From Muribaculaceae bacterium (GTDB lineage: Bacteria > Bacteroidota > Bacteroidia > Bacteroidales > Muribaculaceae), in NCBI GenBank assembly GCA_017547845.1, contig JAFYNZ010000046.1:1-53658 (forward strand): a stretch of 53,658 bases of DNA. Reading direction: 5' to 3'. The notes beneath the pieces were generated by a model. That model was not told the origin of the DNA and did no database searches. It worked only from the letters and a program-made list of their open reading frames with translations. Made by a program: the position numbers and the translations under genes. Shown in pieces: positions 1-8,094 of this stretch; the first letter of the stretch is position 1; the number at the start of each line of letters is the position of its first letter.

Positions 1-141
1 CAATTCGTTTGTCCTCGGGATAGTATGTAGCATGATCGTACCACTCTTTGTAGCACTTCTCGCACATCACGGTATTGAGAACTGCAACATAATAACCGTG
101 TGAACCTACACACTCGTTGCACCAGTCGCATATTCCCCACC
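1..141. repeat. Terminal direct repeat, left copy (circular assembly overlap)
   Basis: These 141 bases are identical to 53518-53658. An exact 141-base overlap is typical of a circular or circularly permuted molecule closed by a de Bruijn assembler, and 141 is a common largest k-mer. A real short terminal repeat cannot be excluded. The gene reading through the join supports circularity. Confidence 0.9.
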
Positions 142-217
142 CTCCCCAGTGGGTACACTCTACCATGCTTACCTTAATGACCTTAAAGCCTTTCTCGTTG
201 TTGATTATCTCTGCCAT
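1..217 (-). CDS. Small zinc-ribbon protein, 5' part (continues across the circular join)
   Basis: Start ATG is at 215-217 and the frame stays open to base 1. Because bases 1-141 equal 53518-53658, the gene continues at 53517 and ends with TAA at 53474-53476, giving an 86-residue protein. Two CxxC pairs (CDWC, CEKC) about 25 residues apart suggest one zinc-binding fold rich in Trp, Tyr and Gly. It lies in the leftward early operon between other small proteins, and the next gene starts 3 bp after its stop. Function unknown; a DNA-binding or host-takeover role is only a guess. Confidence 0.75.
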   Translation of the reverse strand, partial: MAEIINNEKGFKVIKVSMVECTHWGGWGICDWCNECVGSHGYYVAVLNTVMCEKCYKEWYDHATYYPEDKRI

Positions 218-250
218 AATTCTTTCCAGTGTTTTAAGTATTAGAACGAT

Positions 251-463
251 TTACAAACTCTTTAGCAATTCTTCTTTGGTGGGGAAAATGTCGGACTCCC
301 TGAATGTGAAGTGCATTTCTTGTTCAACAAGCACCCTATACTCAATTACATTCCTACCAAATGAATGATAGGTGATTATATCCGTAATTACGCCACTCCA
401 TATCTCTTCGTGCGCTGCGCCCCACACCCATTGACCGATATCGTACTTTGTTTCGATTGTCAT
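251..463 (-). CDS. Hypothetical early protein, 70 aa
   Basis: This is a small acidic soluble protein with no membrane segment or cysteine motif that I recognise. The stretch after the Gln-Trp-Val-Trp-Gly motif near residue 11 looks like a small beta-barrel, as in YopX-like or SH3-like phage accessory proteins, but that is only an impression. It is tightly packed in the leftward early operon, starting 4 bp after the stop of the gene upstream. Function not recognised. Confidence 0.65.
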   Translation of the reverse strand: MTIETKYDIGQWVWGAAHEEIWSGVITDIITYHSFGRNVIEYRVLVEQEMHFTFRESDIFPTKEELLKSL

Positions 464-467
464 AGTT

Positions 468-698
468 CTATCCTCTTCGTTGATGTATTCTTAATCTGCT
501 TTTAGCATAGCCTCTATGCTCTTTGCCTATTGTTCTGCGCTGTGGTAGGCGTTGCGCCTTTCGTCGCCATGTTCTGATGCGAGGCACAGCTCTACCGAAG
601 TCCACAAATGCGTCTGCTGCTGATTTTATCGCAGCTACGAGCTGCGCCATTGAATCCCTTAGCTTGGCGATCTGCTTGAGTATTGTATATTGTTTCAT
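468..698 (-). CDS. Hypothetical basic protein, 76 aa
   Basis: The N-terminal half looks helical (about residues 1-40, rich in Leu and Ala). The C-terminal half is very rich in Arg and Lys and could bind nucleic acid. It fits exactly between the genes ending at 713 and starting at 463, which supports it as real. An opposite-strand frame of 68 codons covers the same DNA but breaks operon order. The odd composition of the C-terminus leaves doubt. Confidence 0.5.
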   Translation of the reverse strand: MKQYTILKQIAKLRDSMAQLVAAIKSAADAFVDFGRAVPRIRTWRRKAQRLPQRRTIGKEHRGYAKSRLRIHQRRG

Positions 699-712
699 AA
701 GCTTTGTATATT

Positions 713-1333
713 CTAATACTCTCGGTTAAATACTATTGGTCTAACGACCATGTCGATAATGTTGTCTAACTTGTGGTCCTCGATTGGAATATTTGCCAGT
801 ATCGAGGGTATCTTTGCCACGTCATAGGCTGGTACGAAGTGATACTCATCGAGCCTTTGGTTGTATATTCCCACGTTGCGACACATTGCCAGGAGGATGT
901 TGTAAGCTCGCTCGGGAGCTTCCAGTGATATGCAGTTGTCTATAGCTTCGTAGAACGCATCCATGACATCGTAGTAACCAGTGCTTGCTTTGCCGTTGTT
1001 AGCAGCCTTGAGAGCATCCTCTGCATGCCTTGATGCCTTCTTGAGTATAGGTTCTATTCTGTTCGCTTGTCGCTTGATTGAGTGTCGATACATTCCTGCT
1101 GCCTCCAGCTCTGTTGGGAGCTCATCAACGAATTTGTAGGCTGCTGCAACATAGGCGAGCATCACTACGGCTTCCTGGTTGCGTCTGAACTCTGCTGGTG
1201 TGGGAGGCTTCAATTTCTTTGGTAGTCTCTGGCACACGTTGAAATCGTGTCGTAGTCGCTGATCTGCGATGATACGCTTCACAACCTCGCTCTTTACTGG
1301 GTATTGCACCCTCTCTGTTCTCATCTTCTCCAT
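713..1333 (-). CDS. Hypothetical helical early protein, 206 aa
   Basis: Its ATG overlaps the stop of the PcfJ-like gene (TAATG at 1331-1335), which suggests translational coupling. The protein is predicted mostly helical and has no recognised catalytic motif. A run of Ala, Lys and Glu near residues 85-115 could form a helical bundle. Coupling to PcfJ suggests a shared role in the Dcm-PcfK/PcfJ block, but no function can be read from the sequence. Confidence 0.75.
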   Translation of the reverse strand: MEKMRTERVQYPVKSEVVKRIIADQRLRHDFNVCQRLPKKLKPPTPAEFRRNQEAVVMLAYVAAAYKFVDELPTELEAAGMYRHSIKRQANRIEPILKKASRHAEDALKAANNGKASTGYYDVMDAFYEAIDNCISLEAPERAYNILLAMCRNVGIYNQRLDEYHFVPAYDVAKIPSILANIPIEDHKLDNIIDMVVRPIVFNREY

Positions 1334-2652
1334 TATGCAGCTTGTTTTATCAGTTTGATGTTGTCACGCACGAGCTTCAGTATCTCCTCGTGCTTCGCTG
1401 TATTCTTGTTGCACACTCCTCGGCTCTGTACCACCTTGAAGGTCTTGAGGTCTATCTCTATGGTCTCGATACGCTTTCCGTTGCGGTCTTTAGCTGAGAG
1501 GATAAGGCTGTTCGGTTTCTTGTAATACTCCATTTTGAACACGCAGTGGTGCATTGCTTGACCCTCCTCTGCCATTTCAGCCACAGACTGAATGACCGTT
1601 ATCACTATATCCTCGTTGCCGAAGCAGATGCCGAAGAACTTGCCCTTGGTCTCCTGGTATTGAGCCTCCCACTTGCGAGCTTCTGCCATCTTACGCTCAA
1701 GCTCGAGCTTTGCCTCTATGCGGTCCTTCTTTGCCAGGAGGCTATCGTGAACAGCCTTGAGGTTGCGAGGGCAAACGTAGTGTGCATTGTGCGTGTCGAG
1801 GTTGAAGTATTCCAGTAGCTCCATGTAGTCAAGCCACATCGAAGCATCCTTGATGACATACTTGTTTCGGTTCGCTATCCTGATGGCATGAGCAAACGGA
1901 AGCTCCTTATATCCTCGCTTGTGCTTATGTCGGAGCAAATCAAATTGCCCATTCTTTGCCAATATCTCGGCTTCTCGGTCCGTGAGCAATATCTTGAATA
2001 GCTCACTGGCTGAAATGCCGTGAAAACGCCCCAGATAACCGTTACGTTTGATTTTGGGTAGCACACTACGTCGTGGGTAGATGTATTTAGCCTCAATGTC
2101 GTACTTGTCGGGTCTGTAGCTATATGTCTGATGTCGTCGGCGTATCTCCATCGGCTTGCTGAAGTCCCAGGCATCGTATATTCTGAACATAGCCTTGCAT
2201 GGTCGAGCGATTATTGTCTCCTTGCCGTTCTCATCTATCCAGTTCTGTACCGCCTCGTTGATGGTGTAATATGGCTTTCGAAGCTCTGCTCTATCCCTAC
2301 GCATCGATTTCTCGACAATGAAGTGTCGGCACACCTGGAAGCCCTTGAAGGTCGTGATGATGGTGTAATACCAGCTCTCGCTATACATCTTCTTTCGGCT
2401 GTTCTCGAGCTTGAGCTTTCTGCCACAATGTGGGCATATCGCTTCTCCTCCTACAACAGCGTTTATGAACTCTGTGGTGTTGTCGGTTCTGTAGGTCTCG
2501 CCACAATACAGACACCACACGTTATCTCCGTACTGATATCCTCCAGTCTCGAAGCAATGGTCAAATGCCCACTGCTTCTGTTTCTCAGTTATCGAGGGGA
2601 GCTTGTTGCTCAACTCGACAATGTGTCGTTGGTATGTGCTGGTCGGTTTCAT
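1333..2652 (-). CDS. PcfJ-like protein
   Basis: This 439-residue protein has an N-terminal four-Cys zinc ribbon (CLYC near residue 47 and CPHC near residue 74). Its C-terminal part has the PcfJ signature: an AMHHC motif followed by alternating strands ending near SRGVCNK. PcfJ-like proteins occur in Firmicutes conjugative elements and are common on Bacteroidetes mobile elements, usually beside PcfK. Here it follows a PcfK domain fused to a DNA methyltransferase, with 2 bp between the genes. The biochemical role is unknown; the zinc ribbon suggests nucleic-acid binding. Confidence 0.8.
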   Translation of the reverse strand: MKPTSTYQRHIVELSNKLPSITEKQKQWAFDHCFETGGYQYGDNVWCLYCGETYRTDNTTEFINAVVGGEAICPHCGRKLKLENSRKKMYSESWYYTIITTFKGFQVCRHFIVEKSMRRDRAELRKPYYTINEAVQNWIDENGKETIIARPCKAMFRIYDAWDFSKPMEIRRRHQTYSYRPDKYDIEAKYIYPRRSVLPKIKRNGYLGRFHGISASELFKILLTDREAEILAKNGQFDLLRHKHKRGYKELPFAHAIRIANRNKYVIKDASMWLDYMELLEYFNLDTHNAHYVCPRNLKAVHDSLLAKKDRIEAKLELERKMAEARKWEAQYQETKGKFFGICFGNEDIVITVIQSVAEMAEEGQAMHHCVFKMEYYKKPNSLILSAKDRNGKRIETIEIDLKTFKVVQSRGVCNKNTAKHEEILKLVRDNIKLIKQAA

Positions 2653-2654
2653 GG

Positions 2655-4289
2655 CTAAAACTGGAAAAGGTTACCTTGTGATTGCTCGAGTTGCTTGCGT
2701 CTCTCAATTTCAGCCCTTCTCTTTTCTGCAGCTTTCTCTGCCTCCCTCTTAGCTTTCGCCTCCTCCTCAGCCTGGAGCTTGTCGATACATTGCTTCTTGA
2801 ATGTCTCAATAGCCTGCTCTCGGGCTTTCTCTTTGTCCTCCTCTGTGAGTTCTACGCTTGCCCTGGCTGATACCTTGGTATTGGCTGGTAACTTGTTTAT
2901 CTTGATGTCATCTTCATCGTAGTAGTGTACAGCCCAGCCGAACACTACGTCATCGGGAAGATATACTGCATTTCCTTGTTTTCGAGCTTCGCCTAAAATG
3001 TAGTTGAAGCACTCATCGATGTTCTTATGTGGCTTTGCGTATGCCACAGCGAACAACTCGTCTGTCTTTGCTCTGTTGTCAAGATAGCTCTTGATGGCTT
3101 GCTTGACTGCGTTCATTTCCTTGCTCATAGTATTGCGTTGTTGGTTGTTATTTTGTGTCATAGATTGCGAGAATAGTGTTGGTTGCACACTCTCGCAGGT
3201 TGTATCTATGAATATCTTTCTCATTATGTGGTATAAGTTATCGACCACGATACTATTCCCAGCACACTTGTAAAGTTGGGTGTTACTTATCCCTGCTGAT
3301 AGGAGCTTGTCAATGTCAGCATCCTCGACACCCATCAAGCGGAAACATTCACGAGGGGTAAGTCTGCGGATGCGATAGTTAGGTGTTACCACTCCTTTGG
3401 TTACTAAAACTTTTGGCATTCCATCTTTCTCCCCATTGATACATGCTGGGCTGACTCCATCGTCAAGTATCACACGCCCATTTTGAGAATTGCTATACTT
3501 GCCAACCTCCTTTATGGAGTTTTCGTGCCTCCCCATTTTTGCCATCCTGGCATTCAGAGCTGATGCGACTCCAGAGTACGGAGGGGTGCAAGGTTCTTTG
3601 TGAACGAATGTCCCGCTATCTGATAAAATGTTTGAAATCATATTGTCGCTCAAATAGTATTTCTCATCCACCTTTACCTCGAGCATATCCTTGAGTCGTA
3701 GTTTCAGCTCAAAGGGCTTGGGGAAGTGATAGATAGGATTAGGGTCGAGGAGGTCTCTACGGATAGAGATAGCGAAACAGCGCTCTCTATTCTGAGGTAT
3801 GCCATAGTTCTTGGCATTTAGCACTTGCCAATTAGTGTAGTACCCATAGTCCTCAAGACTCTTGAGCCACTTAGCAAAGAGAGGCATAAACTTCTTGGAG
3901 CATATAGCCTTGACATTCTCCATAAGCAGATACTTGGGTCGCTTCTGCACGATAGCCTTGCGACACTCCCAAAGGAGCGAGGAGCGTGTGCCACTACCCT
4001 CATAGAAGCCTTGCTGCTGACCAGCATTGCTGATATCAGTGCAAGGGAATGAGTAGGTGAGAAAATCAAAGTCGGGAACTTGAGACCAGTCGATCTGTGA
4101 GATATCCCCGTAGTTTCGGTCTGCCCATTGTGGGTATAGTGCGTCGTGGGCTTGTATGGCGTACTTGTCAATTTCGCTCCAGCCGACTAACTCGTAGTCG
4201 AAGTTGGGGTAATCTCGCTTCAATCTGTCGAGGGCAAGACATTGGCTATCATAGCCAGAAAAAGCTGTAAATAATCTTAATTTTCCCAT
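2655..4289 (-). CDS. C5 cytosine DNA methyltransferase fused to a PcfK-like domain
   Basis: Residues 1 to about 365 form a C5-cytosine methyltransferase: an N-terminal SAM motif (FTAFSGYDS), the catalytic Pro-Cys of motif IV (Cys near 83), ENV near 124, QNRERCF near 166, RRLTPRECFRLMG, and AGNSIV near the end of the domain. The segment of about 190-320 between motifs VIII and IX is the target-recognition region. Residues from about 388 on match PcfK-like proteins and end in a highly charged helix and a GNLFQF tail. An internal ATG at 3126-3128 could start PcfK alone. No cognate restriction enzyme is nearby, so self-protection against host restriction is the likely role. Confidence 0.9.
   Translation of the reverse strand: MGKLRLFTAFSGYDSQCLALDRLKRDYPNFDYELVGWSEIDKYAIQAHDALYPQWADRNYGDISQIDWSQVPDFDFLTYSFPCTDISNAGQQQGFYEGSGTRSSLLWECRKAIVQKRPKYLLMENVKAICSKKFMPLFAKWLKSLEDYGYYTNWQVLNAKNYGIPQNRERCFAISIRRDLLDPNPIYHFPKPFELKLRLKDMLEVKVDEKYYLSDNMISNILSDSGTFVHKEPCTPPYSGVASALNARMAKMGRHENSIKEVGKYSNSQNGRVILDDGVSPACINGEKDGMPKVLVTKGVVTPNYRIRRLTPRECFRLMGVEDADIDKLLSAGISNTQLYKCAGNSIVVDNLYHIMRKIFIDTTCESVQPTLFSQSMTQNNNQQRNTMSKEMNAVKQAIKSYLDNRAKTDELFAVAYAKPHKNIDECFNYILGEARKQGNAVYLPDDVVFGWAVHYYDEDDIKINKLPANTKVSARASVELTEEDKEKAREQAIETFKKQCIDKLQAEEEAKAKREAEKAAEKRRAEIERRKQLEQSQGNLFQF
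3126..3147 (-). promoter_or_regulatory. Possible internal translation start for free PcfK
   Basis: On the minus strand the bases before the internal ATG (3126-3128) read CAACAACGCAATACT. Close relatives of this leader precede the starts at 10526, 7849 and 35239, where no SD motif exists. Free translation from here would give a 157-residue PcfK. This could mean the methyltransferase frame was joined to an older pcfK start without losing that start. Confidence 0.45.
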
Positions 4290-4290
4290 A

Positions 4291-4923
4291 TTATTCGTTT
4301 CGTCTCTCGTAGCCCATGTTGAACAGCCATTTTAGTTCTTGCCATTCCTCATAGGTGATTGTGTCCTCGCTGTTTCTCAAGGCTCGTTCTTCTCGTTCTC
4401 TCTCTCGAGCTATCCGCCATAGTCGCTCTGCTCGTAGCTGTGTGAACTCCTGGAGTGCTTCCGTGATGACCAATCCATCTACAGCCCCATAGAACTTGCC
4501 GAACTTGCCACTCTTGAACAACACGAAGAAGTGCATCAGCTCTGTGACCTTTAGGTATCCGAACTCCATGAGTATAACCTTCGCCACTTGCTCTATTTGG
4601 TGAATGCTCATCTTCTCCTTGCACCCTGCGAACTCGGAGAGGTCGTTAAGCTGTATCATTACCCAGCTCTCAGCAACTTGCTCTCCGTATGCCTCTGTGA
4701 GAACCTTTATCGCTGGTGCTTTGCCAGTGTAGCATCTGTCAACCTCTTGGCAATATCTGAACTGGTTACCAGGGTTAAAGGTTGTTAAGAACTTGTCGGC
4801 TGGTCCATAAGAGTTGATGCAACTAACAGCCAGTGAGCTTTTGTGCGATGTGATTTGCAAACTCCTCGGCTCGTTGAACTCTGGCCTCTGTAGTATTTCT
4901 CGGAGTGATGTCGGTTTTCCCAT
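4291..4923 (-). CDS. Hypothetical protein of the replication block, 210 aa
   Basis: This is a mostly helical protein with an Arg/Glu-rich helix near residues 165-185. Its first 101 bases overlap the 3' end of the initiator gene, so the two are coupled in translation. Position right after an initiator is where phages often encode a helicase loader or accessory replication factor, but I see no Walker A motif, so a DnaC-type ATPase is unlikely. The same arrangement is usual in Bacteroidetes mobile elements. Function unassigned. Confidence 0.75.
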   Translation of the reverse strand: MGKPTSLREILQRPEFNEPRSLQITSHKSSLAVSCINSYGPADKFLTTFNPGNQFRYCQEVDRCYTGKAPAIKVLTEAYGEQVAESWVMIQLNDLSEFAGCKEKMSIHQIEQVAKVILMEFGYLKVTELMHFFVLFKSGKFGKFYGAVDGLVITEALQEFTQLRAERLWRIAREREREERALRNSEDTITYEEWQELKWLFNMGYERRNE

Positions 4924-5563
4924 TTCTATTTGCTTTTTCGAGTTGAATTCTTAGCCAATCGTTGAAGTGACGTTTGGCATCTATCAGATCTCTATGTGTA
5001 ACCTCTCTGCACTTGGTGTCGAGGGCGAACTTGTCGAGCCATCCAAAGATAGGTTCTACAGCTCCGAGGTGGAATCTCATTGCCATCACCTCGCACCAAT
5101 AGGTGTCGTCCTTCATGTCCTGCACAAAATTTCGCTCGAACTCGCATATTGATGTTGTTGTAGTATTATTATCTTCTTTATCTTCTTTAAGTGTCGTTGA
5201 TTGCTCGTTGGTTGCTCGTTGGTTGCTCGTTGGTTGCTCGTTGCTCACGCTTCTGCTCTCCTGGTATTTCTCGTAGTTACAGATAGTTATGATGACATAT
5301 CTGTTCGTTGATTTATACGTTATTTCTCCAGTGGAGATTAGTCGCTTGATGCAGGTTCTGATTTGTTGGGCTGAAAGCCCTAAATCCTCACTCATTGCAG
5401 CGTTCGATGTTATGAGCTGTCCTCGACCAACTGGTATCCCTTGCCATTGCCTATCTTCTACATTCGCTTTGAGTAAGAGATACACGAATATCTGTACCAT
5501 TTCTGCCCTATGGAACCACTCCCATTGCAGAAGTTCTCTGAATATCTTTATCCATCCTCCCAT
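4823..5563 (-). CDS. Replication initiator-like protein (winged helix), iterons within the gene
   Basis: The 246-residue product has an N-terminal winged-helix domain (about residues 1-105; opening MGGWIKIFREL, recognition helix near the LSAQQIRTCIKRL motif), a low-complexity Ser/Asn/Thr/Glu linker (about 105-140), and a helical C-terminal domain. This matches DnaD-like and O-like phage initiators. The linker DNA at 5201-5244 consists of four 11-bp repeats, the same core repeated near 12.4 kb. This parallels lambda O, whose origin lies inside the gene. It would bind the iterons and recruit host helicase; there is no phage polymerase or helicase in the window. Confidence 0.7.
   Translation of the reverse strand: MGGWIKIFRELLQWEWFHRAEMVQIFVYLLLKANVEDRQWQGIPVGRGQLITSNAAMSEDLGLSAQQIRTCIKRLISTGEITYKSTNRYVIITICNYEKYQESRSVSNEQPTSNQRATNEQSTTLKEDKEDNNTTTTSICEFERNFVQDMKDDTYWCEVMAMRFHLGAVEPIFGWLDKFALDTKCREVTHRDLIDAKRHFNDWLRIQLEKANRNGKTDITPRNTTEARVQRAEEFANHIAQKLTGC
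5201..5244. repeat. Four 11-bp iterons inside the initiator gene
   Basis: TTGCTCGTTGG occurs at 5201, 5212 and 5223, with a last copy TTGCTCGTTGC at 5234. The 11-bp period places them on one DNA face. They encode the linker of the initiator protein. The core TTGCTCGTTG is shared with the 12.35-12.46 kb cluster. The likely role is an initiator binding site or origin. Confidence 0.75.
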
Positions 5564-5573
5564 TGTGTCGGTT

Positions 5574-5771
5574 TTAGCCCAGCTCTCGACGTGAGAGCTT
5601 GGTGCGGTGATTACTCTCTATCTTTTCTAATCGTTTAACGGTCTTCTTTGTCAATCTCACAGCGTTGCACAGCCTCAAGTTGGTTCTTAAGGCATCAGCA
5701 TCCACGTTCTCGAGGATGAGCGGTAAGTGCCTTATAAGACTTTGGACAATATCGTTGGGTATAGCTCTCAT
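5574..5771 (-). CDS. Hypothetical protein, 65 aa
   Basis: This is a small basic helical protein with no known motif. It sits 4 bp before the NinB-like gene stop on one side and 10 bp from the initiator start on the other. Its place between recombination and replication genes suggests a minor accessory factor. No function is assigned. Confidence 0.65.
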   Translation of the reverse strand: MRAIPNDIVQSLIRHLPLILENVDADALRTNLRLCNAVRLTKKTVKRLEKIESNHRTKLSRRELG

Positions 5772-5775
5772 GGTT

Positions 5776-6195
5776 TCATCTGTTTAATCGCCACGCCTTG
5801 TCGGGCTCGGGAATGGTCACATTGAGGAACTCCTCTGCGTACTCTCGGAGCTTGTCGATATAAGCGGAGAACTGCTGTGTATCCATGGTTGCTGTAGACC
5901 TTGGTATCTCGATAATCTCGCCAGTCTCATAGTTCACGAGCGTCTCCTGGGCCATGAGCTTCTTGAAGAACTCGTGCACTTGCTCCAGCGATGTGAACTC
6001 CCATCCAGCGTCAAGCAACGCATCCAGGAGTATCGGATAGGCACAGCCCCATAGATATTCGTTCTGATTGAGAGAGCGACCTCGGCGGTGCTTCGTGATT
6101 GATAGGGTATAGCTACCATCGGGTGTTGCTCGGAAGAATGTGTATAGGTGCTGTAGGTTGAAGTATCCGCCTACTTTGTCAATCATTATCTTCAT
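5776..6195 (-). CDS. NinB-like (lambda Orf family) recombination protein
   Basis: This 139-residue protein has the pattern RSLNQNEYLW near residue 39, resembling the RSLDQN..LW core of lambda NinB. A later segment around STATMDTQQFSAYIDKL resembles the STSRM..GEFAELLE part of NinB. Length is close to the lambda protein (146 aa). NinB-like proteins bind SSB-coated single-stranded DNA and load recombinase, replacing RecFOR. Its place beside the MBL protein, RecT and the Rad50-like ATPase supports a recombination role. Confidence 0.7.
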   Translation of the reverse strand: MKIMIDKVGGYFNLQHLYTFFRATPDGSYTLSITKHRRGRSLNQNEYLWGCAYPILLDALLDAGWEFTSLEQVHEFFKKLMAQETLVNYETGEIIEIPRSTATMDTQQFSAYIDKLREYAEEFLNVTIPEPDKAWRLNR

Positions 6196-6196
6196 A

Positions 6197-6934
6197 TCAG
6201 TATGGCTGTATTGATAGGTCTAACGTCATCCCTGCATCGGCTGCATACACTGGCTTCCCAGTGAGCTCTCTGACCTCTCGTACAAAGCGGTCCTCGTTCG
6301 AGTTGCCATCAGAGAGGTGTATCAGAATGATGTTGTCCACTTGTGATAAATCGTTCTCTGCGAGTATAGCCTTGGTCTGCTCAATCTCCATGTGCGAGTT
6401 GAGTAGTCTCGGTCTCATCGCCTCGGGCATTGCTCCACTGCCGATGTTCTCCTCCACGATGTCATCGGCATAGTTCGCCTCAATCATTATGTGGTTGAGA
6501 CCTGGAACACGCACATCCAGTGTGATTGTGTCTGTGATGAATAGGAGCTTGCCCATTGCAGGGTGGCTGATGATGAAGCCCAAACACGGAACATCGTGCT
6601 TAACGTTGAGCGTGAAGATTCGGAAGTTGCCTACCTTGTATCCCTTGTTCGGCACGATGCTCTTCGTGAATGGCTTACCCTCGATATTGTGAGTCTTGAA
6701 CACATCCTCAAGAGCCAGGACTAACACCCCCGAAGCAATCATTTCGGCAACGTGACCAGAGTGGTCTCGGTGTGAATGCGTCACGATAGCCCCGACAACC
6801 TTGTTCAGTTGCCATCTAACGGCTTTCTTTACATTCGCCATTCGTACCCCTGCTTCGATGATTAGAGCCTCTGTATCGCTCTCTAAAACGTAGCAGTTGC
6901 CTAATGAGTTGCTTCCGAGGATGTGTAGTTTCAT
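6197..6934 (-). CDS. MBL-fold metallohydrolase (YycJ/WalJ-like exonuclease candidate)
   Basis: This 245-residue protein carries the metallo-beta-lactamase motif HxHxDH (HSHRDH at residues 53-58), an N-terminal LGSNSLGNCY loop, an ITDT motif near residue 134 and a SHME motif near 180 for metal binding. The N-terminus resembles YycJ/WalJ, a 5'-3' exonuclease family. It lies between NinB and RecT, where other phages encode the exonuclease partner of the annealing protein. I infer it resects DNA ends for RecT; other hydrolase roles remain possible. Confidence 0.8.
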   Translation of the reverse strand: MKLHILGSNSLGNCYVLESDTEALIIEAGVRMANVKKAVRWQLNKVVGAIVTHSHRDHSGHVAEMIASGVLVLALEDVFKTHNIEGKPFTKSIVPNKGYKVGNFRIFTLNVKHDVPCLGFIISHPAMGKLLFITDTITLDVRVPGLNHIMIEANYADDIVEENIGSGAMPEAMRPRLLNSHMEIEQTKAILAENDLSQVDNIILIHLSDGNSNEDRFVREVRELTGKPVYAADAGMTLDLSIQPY

Positions 6935-6949
6935 AGTCTATGGATGTAA

Positions 6950-7849
6950 TTAATAACCTGGCTCGTCATCTGTGTTAGGTGTCTGTGCTGGAGCTGTGGG
7001 TGCTGTGGGTGCTGTGTGAACCTCTGTGACATCCTCATATTCTGCCTCCTGGGTGTCGACCACAGCCTTGCTACTGGCTACAGCGGTGTCACGCTGCTTA
7101 GTTGCCACATCGATATCCATCTCGTCAGCCTTGCCGTCATAGAGCCAAGCGTCATCTGATGAGTTGATAATCATCTTGCAAGCTCTGCCGATAACGGTCT
7201 TCTTTGCCATCTCCTCTGCGAAGTTCTTATGTGCTGGAGAGTTGCCCTTCGTTGCACCCTGGCTCCACGCTGCTCGAATCTGTTGCATCGACATAATGGT
7301 CACCTGGGTAGTGCCGTCTGCAAGCGTTACAAGGGCATAAGCAGCCTTGATTTTGGTGTTGTCGATATTCTCAATCTTCTGCTCGTGCTTGATAATCTTG
7401 ATACCAGCCGTGTTGGGGTCGATAGAGTAAACGAAGTCGTCGCCCTCATAGATAACATTCGCTACTGGCTCTTTCTTGATACCTCCAGTACGCTTCGCAA
7501 GAGCCACCGTGCCAAAGTAGGAACGCTGGAACTCCAAGCGGTTGCCGTACACGATGAAGTATCCCTGGTTCTTGCTCACTGAAAGACCCTGCAATACCAT
7601 GTCGAGCAGGGAGTTGGCGATGCTCTCCTTAGTGCATACTTGAAGTGCTGGTCTGCCGTCTCGATCCTTTGTCGACTGGAGAATGAGCCACGCACTTTTC
7701 ATGTGGTTCTCCACGGAGTAGTTTGCTGGGAGCGTCATAGTGCCGTCTGCCTGGAACTTCTCAATCTTGTTGAGTACCTGCTCCGAAATGTTCTCGAATT
7801 TTGCAACCGCTTTGTTCTCTGCGACTGCTGTCTGATTCTGTGCTGTCAT
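6950..7849 (-). CDS. recT: RecT-family single-strand annealing protein
   Basis: This 299-residue protein has the RecT pattern: an early region with a conserved SLLDMVLQGLSVSKNQGYFI segment, then RSYFGTVALAKRTGG, and later AHKNFAEEMAKKTVIGRACK. The C-terminal 50 residues are acidic and low in complexity (Thr/Ala/Pro), typical of a tail contacting SSB or nuclease. It anneals complementary single strands in phage recombination and replication. The start at 7849 is preceded by the AACCATTAAACAACCAACGCA leader seen at other genes here. Confidence 0.93.
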   Translation of the reverse strand: MTAQNQTAVAENKAVAKFENISEQVLNKIEKFQADGTMTLPANYSVENHMKSAWLILQSTKDRDGRPALQVCTKESIANSLLDMVLQGLSVSKNQGYFIVYGNRLEFQRSYFGTVALAKRTGGIKKEPVANVIYEGDDFVYSIDPNTAGIKIIKHEQKIENIDNTKIKAAYALVTLADGTTQVTIMSMQQIRAAWSQGATKGNSPAHKNFAEEMAKKTVIGRACKMIINSSDDAWLYDGKADEMDIDVATKQRDTAVASSKAVVDTQEAEYEDVTEVHTAPTAPTAPAQTPNTDDEPGY

Positions 7850-7861
7850 TGCGTTGGTTGT

Positions 7862-8092
7862 TTAATGGTTAATTATTTTGTCTGCCTCGATGGCTATCTT
7901 TGCGATGTATTGCTCGTAGTCACTCATGAGCATATCTGAGCCGTCTATTCTGTCTATCTCGATGTCATCCTTGAATAGGCGGATGAGACCGGTCTTGATA
8001 TTGGTTCTTACCTCCACTCTTGGAGATAGTCTGTGACACATAAGGTCCTGGTGGGTGATGAACCATGTCTCCCATTTGTATTCTGTTGCCAT
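7862..8092 (-). CDS. Hypothetical protein, 76 aa
   Basis: This is a small protein with a Trp-rich start and a short acidic helix at its end. It lies between RecT and the Rad50-like ATPase (2 bp from the latter's stop). No motif was recognised; it could be an accessory to the recombination complex. Confidence 0.7.
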   Translation of the reverse strand: MATEYKWETWFITHQDLMCHRLSPRVEVRTNIKTGLIRLFKDDIEIDRIDGSDMLMSDYEQYIAKIAIEADKIINH

Positions 8093-8094
8093 AA

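Noticed and set aside
1-141. Physical short direct terminal repeats as in T7-like phages
   Set aside because: 141 bases equals a common assembler k-mer, and the genome type (terL, portal) suggests circular or permuted DNA; not excluded, only less likely.
2131-2658. Rightward 175-codon frame opposite PcfJ
   Set aside because: Antisense to a recognised family and without leader or operon context.
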